Below the pieces are notes generated by a model. The model was not told where the DNA came from, did not search any database, and saw only the letters and a program-made list of their open reading frames with translations. Source: CAYWWM01 sp965198025 (GTDB lineage: Bacteria > Acidobacteriota > Terriglobia > 2-12-FULL-54-10). Taken from it: 64,000 bases of DNA. Location: the NCBI GenBank assembly GCA_965198025.1, contig OZ240237.1, positions 2,790,001-2,854,000 on the forward strand. The letters run 5' to 3'. Each line of letters opens with the position of its first letter. The first letter of the stretch is position 1. Both the position numbers and the translations under genes were made by a program. This document shows positions 57,636-64,000 of this stretch, piece after piece.

Positions 57636-58451
57636 TCAGAAGATCTCCGGGAAGTAGAAGGTCAGGATCGAGTTCAGGCGCATGTCGGCGATGATGACCT
57701 CCTGATTCCTGGGGTTGAGGGCGACGCCACGGGGCTTCAAGAGCGTGGTGCCGGGCCCGTGGAGCTTCCAGCGGGGCGGGACGTCGCCGTTGTCGGTAAT
57801 GTGCCAGACGCCGACGAAGACGCCTTCGGGCTCCTGATGCTCGCGGATACCCGGCATGGCGGCGACCAGCCAGCCCTTGGGCGTGATGCGAATCTGGATG
57901 ATGCGGTAAATCTCGGTTTGGGGACCGGCGATCACGGCGCGCGGCCTGGCGTTGCCGCTGTCGGCACGATTGAACATGGCAATGCCGCCGCCGCGCGGCA
58001 AGGGAAGAATCTCGGCGCCTACGCTGAGCATGTCGCGGGCCGGATCGACGGCAACGGTTTCCACATTGCGGAGGCGCGTGTTGGGGCCGCGAATGACGCG
58101 CTTGGGCTCAACGTTGCCGTTGGCCTCGCGGTCGAAGACCAGGATGCCGCCGCTGCTGGGAACAAACAGCTCGTTGTGGATCGGGTCCACGTCGATGCGC
58201 TGGACGTTGTCGAGCTGGGTGCTGGGTCCCTGAATGACGCGGATGGGAGGCTCGTTGCCGTCGGCACCGCCGCGGAAGGTGAGCACGGCCTGCGCGAAGG
58301 GATTGGCGACGGTGAATTCATCGTGCACGGCGTCGTACTTGATGTCGTGCATGGTGCGGCTGAGGAGCGTGTCCTGGCCGTAGATGAGCCGCGTGGGCAG
58401 CGTGTTCTCCTCCGCCAGCCTGGCGAAGGCCGCGATCTGCGGGTGGGCCAC
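57636..58451 (-). CDS. NHL-like beta-propeller, C-terminal part after an in-frame TGA
   Basis: These 271 codons continue, in the same frame and without a gap, the protein encoded at 58452-59858; only one TGA (58452-58454) separates them. The sequence carries the same propeller repeats (for example VQRIDVDPIHNELFVPSSGG, RLRNVETVAVDPARD and LKPRGVALNPRNQEVIIAD). It has no signal peptide and no separate ribosome site, so it is unlikely to be an independent gene; a GTG follows the TGA directly. It ends LTFYFPEIF. Either the TGA is read through or recoded, or the gene is a recent pseudogene, or the base is an assembly error. Confidence 0.75.
   Translation of the reverse strand: MAHPQIAAFARLAEENTLPTRLIYGQDTLLSRTMHDIKYDAVHDEFTVANPFAQAVLTFRGGADGNEPPIRVIQGPSTQLDNVQRIDVDPIHNELFVPSSGGILVFDREANGNVEPKRVIRGPNTRLRNVETVAVDPARDMLSVGAEILPLPRGGGIAMFNRADSGNARPRAVIAGPQTEIYRIIQIRITPKGWLVAAMPGIREHQEPEGVFVGVWHITDNGDVPPRWKLHGPGTTLLKPRGVALNPRNQEVIIADMRLNSILTFYFPEIF
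58409..58429 (-). promoter_or_regulatory. SECIS-like hairpin downstream of the in-frame TGA
   Basis: On the minus strand, CCTTCGCC pairs with GGCGGAGG (8 bp, one G-T) around the loop AGGCT. The loop begins 31 bases after the TGA. Apical loop of 3-14 nt, upper stem of 4-16 bp, a G in the first two loop bases and a distance of 16-37 nt are the loose published criteria for bacterial SECIS elements, and all four are met. In GC-rich DNA such stems can arise by chance. Confidence 0.4.
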
Positions 58452-59858
58452 TCAGTTGGGGACGAGGATTTCGTCGCGGCGGGTATCATACTCGGCGGCG
58501 CCGGGATTGCCGACGGATAAAGCAAGCTTGCCCGCAGGGGCGCTGCGAATGGTGCGCAGCGGCGCAGCGTTGCCGTCGGCGGCGCGGGAGTAGACCGTGG
58601 CGGAATGGTTTCCCATGTTGGAAACCCAGAGCTCGTCGTTCTGGAGATCCACAAAGACCCCGGTGGGGTACTTGAGTCCGGTTTGCGGACCCATGATGGC
58701 GCGCTTTGGAGCGACATCGCCGTCGGCGTCGATGTCAAAAACCAAAACCGAATCACCGGCGTCATTGGCCACGTAAAGCTCGCCGCGCTCCTCGTCAACG
58801 AAGAGAGTGGCAGGCCAGTTGAGCATGGTCTTGGGACCCTGGATGACGCGGATGGGCGGGATGTTGCCGCTCGAACGCCAGGGGTAAACCGTGATCGAAG
58901 CCGGGGTAAAGTTGCCCGAGCCGGGGGTCCGCCCGGTGTCGCGGCCCTGCGGCCAGTGTTCCGGCATGTCGGGCGGGCGCTCGCCCATCGGCGTATAACG
59001 AGAGCCGTGATTGGAGACGAACATGAGCCGGCTCCTGGTGTCGACCGTGATGCCGTGGGGATCGGCCAGCAGCGTGTGGTCGCCCTGGAGCAGGCGGATC
59101 GGCTCATCCAAATCCTGGGAGTACTTATGATAGCTGACGACGGCGTGGTCGTGCTGCACGGTGAGCGAAAGCTCCTGGTTCACCTCATCGACCGCGATGC
59201 CGAAGGTTCCGTGCGGGGTGCGGAGCTGGCGCATCGGCGCAACGTTGCCTTCAGCGCCGCGCGGGAATACGACCATGTGGTCCACGGTGTCGTTGTTCAC
59301 CGAATAGACGTCGCCGGATCTCGGGTCGACGTAAATGGCGCAGTTGAACTCCAGCTTCGTATCGATGCCGCCGAGCATGCGCTTGGGTTCGGTAAAGGCA
59401 GCCGTAGCGGGCGTGTTGTCGAGGCGGTCGAAGACCTTGAGGCCGAACAGGTTTTCGTCCTGCAAGTAGACTTCGTTGGTCTGCAGATCGACGGCCACGG
59501 CGCTGTAGGTAGGGTAGGTGTCGCGGATTACGCGCACCGGCGGGCGGTCGAGATCCTCGGGGCGGCGCCCGGCCTCGACAATGGATTGCGGTTGCGCGAA
59601 CAGCATGCCGGGGCTGGCAGCAGCAGGCACCCACTGGCACATCATTCCTTCCACCGTGGTCCCCTCTTCCGATCCCAACGGCTGAACGGAGACAAGCTGC
59701 GGGCCTCCGGATGAGGCGCGAGAAAGCGCGGGGCGAATGGAAAGAGGGCCGGGCGCGCCGGAGGTCAGGAGAAAGACAGAAGCGGCCAGCAAAGAAATGC
59801 TAGCAAAGAGAACGCTGCGCCGCAACCGGAATGAGCGCGTCGGAAAGGTCATTGGCAT
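58452..59858 (-). CDS. Exported NHL-like beta-propeller protein, N-terminal part
   Basis: This part is 468 residues. A signal or anchor lies at about 10-35 (LRRSVLFASISLLAASVFLL), followed by propeller repeats of the form 'P-R-I-GP-T-L--P-GI-VD---EL-V-N' (LNWPATLFVDEERGELYVAN, LKYPTGVFVDLQNDELWVSN). The frame ends RRDEILVPN then TGA, but the same frame goes on for 271 more codons, giving 740 in all. The ATG at 59858 has CAGGAG upstream. The family resembles extracellular NHL/lactonase-like propellers and its role is unknown. It lies between an amidohydrolase and an ankyrin protein, both exported. Confidence 0.82.
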   Translation of the reverse strand: MPMTFPTRSFRLRRSVLFASISLLAASVFLLTSGAPGPLSIRPALSRASSGGPQLVSVQPLGSEEGTTVEGMMCQWVPAAASPGMLFAQPQSIVEAGRRPEDLDRPPVRVIRDTYPTYSAVAVDLQTNEVYLQDENLFGLKVFDRLDNTPATAAFTEPKRMLGGIDTKLEFNCAIYVDPRSGDVYSVNNDTVDHMVVFPRGAEGNVAPMRQLRTPHGTFGIAVDEVNQELSLTVQHDHAVVSYHKYSQDLDEPIRLLQGDHTLLADPHGITVDTRSRLMFVSNHGSRYTPMGERPPDMPEHWPQGRDTGRTPGSGNFTPASITVYPWRSSGNIPPIRVIQGPKTMLNWPATLFVDEERGELYVANDAGDSVLVFDIDADGDVAPKRAIMGPQTGLKYPTGVFVDLQNDELWVSNMGNHSATVYSRAADGNAAPLRTIRSAPAGKLALSVGNPGAAEYDTRRDEILVPN

Positions 59859-60073
59859 GAAGGCTCCTGGAGACAGTGCTGCGTGACGAGCGAGAAGAAA
59901 TGGAAGATCGGTCTTCTATCCCATACGCGCATCCCACACGCGGCAGGACCCGTGGGGCACACGCACTACCCGATTCCTAATCCGGGTCGCCGGTCCACAA
60001 GAAAATCGGCTTCCGCTCCAAGCAGGGCGGACGCTTCCTTCACGTTCGCAGCTCTGATTCCGACGGCTAACGG

Positions 60074-61822
60074 CTATTCCGACGACGAAGGCTTGACGGT
60101 GGCGTAGTCGAGGCCGAACCGTCCCTCGACGCAGCGGCCGACAGGAGCCACGACGGTACCCGAACCGGCGCCGAGGTTGCGCAACAACTCCGCGGTTTCC
60201 GGATGCGGCGTAACGCGCTGCAGCAAGCCGCGGGCGTCGGTGCCTTCGGCGAGGCTCAGGGGAGTTTGTCCGCAGCCGTTCCTGACGTTGGGGTCGGCGC
60301 CCTGCTCGATCAGGAACTCGATGATGGAGTTCGCTCCGAGGAAAGCAGCGGCGTGGATGGGAGTCCAGCCGCTCGCAGTGGTCTCGTTCACGTCGGCGCC
60401 CAACTGCACCAGGGTCTCGGCGGCTTCGAGGGCACTCGCCTCGGCGGTGGTGCTGAAATCGTCCTGGCGGCCCATTCCGACGGCGACCATAAGAGGCGTG
60501 GCGTTGGCCTGAATCTGGTTATCGTCGCCGTGCCCCTCTTTATAAAATTCCGGTTCGCTGATCACCGTGCCAATCCGGGGCTCAGCGCGGGCCTCGACGA
60601 GCGTACGCATGGAATCGAGGTCGCCGGCGGCCGACGCCAACAAGAAGGGAGTGGCGCCGGTCATGTTCACGATGGGCTTCTTGACGAGGCGCATCTGCGG
60701 GGGAGGAGTCTCCAGCGGTGCGTTGGGAGCCGCTCCGTTCGCCAGCAACGCCTTGGCGAGATCGAGCATATTGCGCCCAGGCAAGATCTTCTCTTCCTCG
60801 GGCGGCTGCAGCTCAAAGGTTGCATAGCGGGGGTCGGTGAGCATCGATTCGTCTTCCACCGTCAGGCAGCGGGCGCCGGCGCCGGACTGGCACAGACGCA
60901 TGGAACCGGAAATGTCATAGCCGTGGAGCACCTTCAAGCCGTCGCGCATGGCGTAATGCAAAGGCGTGATGCCGCCGGCGTCGGCAGCGTTGGGGTCGGC
61001 GCCGTTTTCCAGCAGAAACATGGCGAAGTCTTCATGGCCGGCCGCGGTGGCAACCACCAGAGGGTTGCCTTCTTCCGGGGTGGATTCATTGACGTCGGCG
61101 CCGTTCGCGACCAGCAAGCGGGCGGTTTCCAGATCCCCGATGCGGGCGGCAAACAGAAGCGGTGTGAAGCCACCCTGCGGAGTGGCCTGTACGTCCGCGC
61201 CGTAGCCTGCGAGAATCATGGGGGAAAAGTTCTCATCCTGAAAACGGTGCGACCGGGCGGTTACGTCGGCCCCCTGCTCGATGAGCAAGCGGGCAAGCTC
61301 GGGGTAGCCGGCGGCGATGGTCCACATGAGCGCAGTCTGGCCGCGGCGGGGCTCGGCGGCGTTGACGTCGGCGTTATGCGCGAGGAGCAGTTCGGCGGCC
61401 TCGCCATTGCCGTTGCGGGCGGCCTCCATGAGCGGAGTGACGCCGCTCCAGGGCACCCGATTCGGGTCGGCACCGGCGGCAAGCAGTTTCTCCGCCATGG
61501 CGGTGTTGCGGCTGCCGATGGCCAGCGAAAGAGGAGTGATGCCGTAATCGTTGGCGGCATTGACGTCGGCTCCGACGCGCAGCAAGAGATCAGCGGTCTG
61601 CAAATCTTCACGATGGGCGGCCCAATGCAGGGCGGTTGCGCCGTCCGGCTGGGCGGCTTTGACATCCGCGTTCTGATCCAGCAAGGAGCGGATGGCAGCG
61701 CGGTCCTGATCCTTTATGGCTTCGATGAGGCGAAGGCCATTCTGGGCGTGCGCGGGAAAGCCAGCCATGACGACAAGAATGGCCATCCCGCAAGCGGTCA
61801 GAGATTTCAACATGGAGTTCAT
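60074..61822 (-). CDS. Exported ankyrin-repeat protein
   Basis: The product is 582 residues with a signal peptide (about 1-27, ending FPAHAQ). Ankyrin repeats are visible: 'DGATALHWAAHREDLQTADL', YGITPLSLAIGSRNTAM, GVTPLMEAARNGNGEA, QTALMWTIAAGYPELA, GFTPLLFAARIGDLET, GNPLVVATAAGHEDFA, GGITPLHYAMRDGL, and more after residue 430. Between them (about 310-400) is a non-ankyrin insert with two Cys (RLCQSGAGARCLTVED). Such repeats bind proteins. The ATG at 61822 has CAGGAG upstream; an earlier start lacks a signal peptide. It lies 133 bp downstream of the DUF1552 gene, and this order (DUF1592, DUF1552, ankyrin) is one I recall from Acidobacteria. Confidence 0.9.
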   Translation of the reverse strand: MNSMLKSLTACGMAILVVMAGFPAHAQNGLRLIEAIKDQDRAAIRSLLDQNADVKAAQPDGATALHWAAHREDLQTADLLLRVGADVNAANDYGITPLSLAIGSRNTAMAEKLLAAGADPNRVPWSGVTPLMEAARNGNGEAAELLLAHNADVNAAEPRRGQTALMWTIAAGYPELARLLIEQGADVTARSHRFQDENFSPMILAGYGADVQATPQGGFTPLLFAARIGDLETARLLVANGADVNESTPEEGNPLVVATAAGHEDFAMFLLENGADPNAADAGGITPLHYAMRDGLKVLHGYDISGSMRLCQSGAGARCLTVEDESMLTDPRYATFELQPPEEEKILPGRNMLDLAKALLANGAAPNAPLETPPPQMRLVKKPIVNMTGATPFLLASAAGDLDSMRTLVEARAEPRIGTVISEPEFYKEGHGDDNQIQANATPLMVAVGMGRQDDFSTTAEASALEAAETLVQLGADVNETTASGWTPIHAAAFLGANSIIEFLIEQGADPNVRNGCGQTPLSLAEGTDARGLLQRVTPHPETAELLRNLGAGSGTVVAPVGRCVEGRFGLDYATVKPSSSE

Positions 61823-61955
61823 GGCTGGAGTCTCCTGAAATTGACTCTCGGGAAAAACCGGCAGCAGCAGTTGCGCTGCTGAAAAAAACGGGAAGCAGAT
61901 CCCTCGCCGCCGTGCTGCTCGCGACGACAACGACGAGGGATCATCGGGCTGACTT

Positions 61956-63290
61956 CTACGCCGGGGCGTTCAAGTCAATCTTCCCGCTGCTCAGACCAAA
62001 CTTCTCCGTGGGAAGCCCCGCCAACTCGAGCACGGTCATGTGCAGGTTCGACAACGGGGTGTGTTCCGGAGACTGGATATGGCGTCCTCCCTTGATGCGG
62101 TTGCCCGCGCCGCCGAAGAAGCCGATGGGGAGATTCCATTGATTGTGGATGTCCGCGTCGCCCATGCCAGCGCCGTAGATCAGCATCGAATGATCGAGCA
62201 GCGAGCCGTTGGCTTCCTGGGTGGACTTCAACTTGTCGAGGAAGTAAGCAAACAGCTTGCCGTGATACTGGTTCACCTCGCCGGCCTGCTTCATGCGCGT
62301 CGGAATGCCGCGGTGATGCGTCAACGGGTGGTGCGGCTCGGTATGGCCGATCTGGGTGTAGACGAGCTCACTGTACTCGCGGGCGAGCATGAAGGACGAG
62401 ACGCGGGTGAGATCGGTCTGGTAAGCGAGGTGCAGCAGATCCAACATCAGCTTGACGTGCTCTTCGTACTCGGGAATGCCGATGGGACGCTCCACTTCGG
62501 GGAGCTCGCGGGAGGACTGCTCCTCGGCTTTCTGGACGCGAGCTTCGACGCCGCGAATGGAGTCGAGGAACTCCTTGAGCTTGCCGCGGTCGGCCTGGCC
62601 GAGGCCGGACATGACGCGGTTGACGTCCTGGTTGACGAAGTCGAGGATGCTGCGCTGCTTGCGGATGCGGGCCAAGCGGGCTGCCGGGTCGGTGGAGTCA
62701 CCGTCGCCGAAGAGCCGCTCGAAGACCGCACGCGGGCTGTGCTCCATGGGAAGCGGCAGGGTAGGCGTGCGCCAGGAGATGGTGTTGGTGTAGGCAGCGC
62801 TATATCCGCCAGCAGACTGCCCGGCCAACTCGGCGGCGTTCTCGATGCAGAGCTCGAGGGACTCAAGCTGGGTCGCCTTGCCGAATTCCCGGGCCACGAT
62901 CTGGTCGACGGAGACGCCGCTGCGGACGTCGTTCATGGACTGCTTGGGCTCGGCGCCGGTCAGCCACATGGAACTGCCGCGGACGTGGCCGCCAACAAAC
63001 TGCGAGCCGCCGTCCATGCCGCTGAGCACGATCATCTGGTCGCGGAACGGCTCAAAGTGCTTCAGAACGGGCGTGACCTCGAACTGGGAGCCGGCCGTGG
63101 CGGGGAGCCAATCTTCCCGGATGATGCCGTTCGGAACATAGAAGTAGCCGAGACGCAACGGGGACTTCGCGGCAACGCTGGTCTCCGCCGCAAACGCCGG
63201 CACCATGGAATCCAGCCACGGCAGGGCAATGGCAGCGCCGATGCCGCGCAGGAAGGTGCGCCGGGGAATGGCCTTATTGAAAATCATCAT
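61956..63290 (-). CDS. Tat-exported DUF1552 protein
   Basis: The product is 444 residues with a twin-arginine signal (PRRTFLRGIGAAIALPWLD), so it is probably exported folded. The body matches DUF1552: RLGYFYVPNGIIREDW, LSGMDGGSQFVGGHVRG, SVDQIVAREFG, IPEYEEHVKLMLDLLHLA, HHPLTHHRG and LIYGAGMGDADIHNQWNLP. The His-rich blocks suggest a metal site like those of DUF1501/sulfatase-type proteins. The start overlaps the stop of the DUF1592-type gene (ATGA), so the two are co-translated and likely act together. Function is not established. Confidence 0.93.
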   Translation of the reverse strand: MMIFNKAIPRRTFLRGIGAAIALPWLDSMVPAFAAETSVAAKSPLRLGYFYVPNGIIREDWLPATAGSQFEVTPVLKHFEPFRDQMIVLSGMDGGSQFVGGHVRGSSMWLTGAEPKQSMNDVRSGVSVDQIVAREFGKATQLESLELCIENAAELAGQSAGGYSAAYTNTISWRTPTLPLPMEHSPRAVFERLFGDGDSTDPAARLARIRKQRSILDFVNQDVNRVMSGLGQADRGKLKEFLDSIRGVEARVQKAEEQSSRELPEVERPIGIPEYEEHVKLMLDLLHLAYQTDLTRVSSFMLAREYSELVYTQIGHTEPHHPLTHHRGIPTRMKQAGEVNQYHGKLFAYFLDKLKSTQEANGSLLDHSMLIYGAGMGDADIHNQWNLPIGFFGGAGNRIKGGRHIQSPEHTPLSNLHMTVLELAGLPTEKFGLSSGKIDLNAPA

Positions 63291-64000
63291 AGCGAACGTG
63301 ACCTCCTCATCTGAAAGGGTGTACTTTTCACAATTCCTAAAACGATGGATGACCAGCGATAATCGCTGGAAGCGGCCTCCCGCTCGATCTGGCGAACGGC
63401 GGGATGGTCGTAAGGCTCAAGCGTGCGACCCAGGGCATAGGTGAGCAGTTTCTGGGTGGCACCGTTGACAAGAAGCTCGGGGCGATCCAGCAACGCCTGG
63501 CGCAGGCCGTCGGGTCCGTCAAACTCTTTGCCGTCGGGCGTCACGCCCGAGGCGTCGATGGGGATGCCAACATCCGTGGTGCGCCATCTGCCGACCGCGT
63601 CAAAATTTTCCAGAGCGAAGCCGATGGGGTCCATACGGTTGTGGCACATGGCGCAAGCCGGGCTAGCGCGATGCAATTCCATCTGCTGGCGCATGGAAAG
63701 AACCTCTCCGTCGTCGGCCTTTTCGCGCAGAGGCGGGATGTTCGGGGGGGGCGGCGCGGGGGGGGAGGCAAGCAGATTCTCCAGCACCCATTTGCCGCGC
63801 GCCACGGGCGAAGTGCGGTTCGCGAGAGCCGTAATGGTGAGGATGCCTCCCTGGCCGAGCAGTCCGTGGCGGGTGGTGTCGGCAAGCTGGACGCGGCGGA
63901 ACTTGTTTCCGTAGATCCCGTCGATGCCATAGTGGAGAGCGAGACGCTCGTTCAGGTACGTATAGTCAGCGCGCAACAGATCGAGCACGGAGCCGTCTTC
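63287..64000 (-). CDS. DUF1592/DUF1588/DUF1585 cytochrome-like protein (5' partial)
   Basis: The frame is open at the right edge of the window (EDGSVLDLLRADYTYLNERL begins there), so only the C-terminal 237 residues are present. Visible blocks are the end of DUF1592, then DUF1588 (HGLLGQGGILTITALANRTS, SPVARGKWVLENLL, and the c-type heme motif CAMCHNRMDPIGFALENFD), then DUF1585 (LVNGATQKLLTYALGRTLE, FQMRRS). Homologues are large exported proteins with N-terminal DUF1587/1595 parts. It overlaps the DUF1552 start by four bases. A redox role on an extracellular substrate is inferred only from the heme motif. Confidence 0.92.
   Translation of the reverse strand, partial: EDGSVLDLLRADYTYLNERLALHYGIDGIYGNKFRRVQLADTTRHGLLGQGGILTITALANRTSPVARGKWVLENLLASPPAPPPPNIPPLREKADDGEVLSMRQQMELHRASPACAMCHNRMDPIGFALENFDAVGRWRTTDVGIPIDASGVTPDGKEFDGPDGLRQALLDRPELLVNGATQKLLTYALGRTLEPYDHPAVRQIEREAASSDYRWSSIVLGIVKSTPFQMRRSRSL

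Noticed and set aside
60203..61882. Long plus-strand frame opposite the ankyrin gene (also 62040-63314 and 55436-57307)
   Set aside because: The minus strand encodes clear ankyrin, DUF1552 and amidohydrolase proteins with signals and ribosome sites; the plus frames only reflect repeated codon patterns.

Overview
The window is about 64 kb of GC-rich bacterial chromosome. I infer an uncultured or poorly described Acidobacteriota member (Solibacter/Bryobacter-like) from four things: an RpoB with a Cys-rich insert, a large Oar-like TonB-dependent receptor next to a DUF5916 protein, a DUF1592/DUF1552/ankyrin cluster, and many dispersed GTAG-headed palindromic repeats. This assignment rests on gene content only; there is no rRNA gene and I found no convincing tRNA gene.

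Layout. 1-8.5 kb: rpoB (5' end cut by the window) and rpoC. 8.5-17.5 kb: kdsB, an RmlC-like epimerase, a NodU-type carbamoyltransferase, mqnD of the futalosine menaquinone route, a methionine synthase split into a zinc-less N-terminal-type barrel and a zinc-competent C-terminal-type barrel, a zinc-ribbon protein, purC and a small Fis-type protein. 17.7-22.5 kb: a secreted TPR-like protein, a decayed three-frame pseudogene, then a small coupled ORF, thrB and thrC. 23-28.5 kb: a zinc alcohol dehydrogenase, a secreted protein of unknown function behind a good promoter with an inverted repeat, and the 2-oxoacid:ferredoxin oxidoreductase korAB. 28.7-31.1 kb: groES-groEL with a perfect CIRCE operator, a sigma70-type promoter and a terminator. 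31.2-35.7 kb: a DASS/SLC13 transporter, a UbiD-family decarboxylase, a coiled-coil membrane protein and a Uma2 protein. 35.9-37.1 kb: a rearranged, less GC-rich patch with an Mrr-like endonuclease whose 3' end is an inverted copy of part of Uma2, abutting a truncated hicA and an intact hicB. 37.2-49.2 kb, all on the plus strand: glgB, infA, a YdjM-like membrane hydrolase, a DUF5916 protein, the TonB-dependent receptor, an SH3-domain lipoprotein, purD and purE. 49.3-64 kb: a DUF454 protein, an alpha/beta hydrolase, an IS1380 remnant, a large secreted amidase, a repeat-filled gap, and a minus-strand run of exported proteins (amidohydrolase, NHL-like propeller, ankyrin, DUF1552, DUF1592-type cytochrome cut by the window end).

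Most genes are housekeeping: transcription, purine, threonine, methionine, menaquinone, glycogen and chaperonin. The accessory interest lies in five places: (i) the propeller gene, continuous over 740 codons except for one in-frame TGA, with an 8-bp stem and 5-nt loop 22 nt downstream that meets the published loose bacterial SECIS criteria; (ii) a family of GTAG-headed REP-like hairpins and a larger inverted-repeat element carrying them; (iii) the Mrr/Uma2/HicA junction; (iv) the split methionine synthase; (v) the exported DUF1592-DUF1552-ankyrin-propeller-amidohydrolase cluster. All functional statements come from reading sequence and remembered family features; no searches were run.
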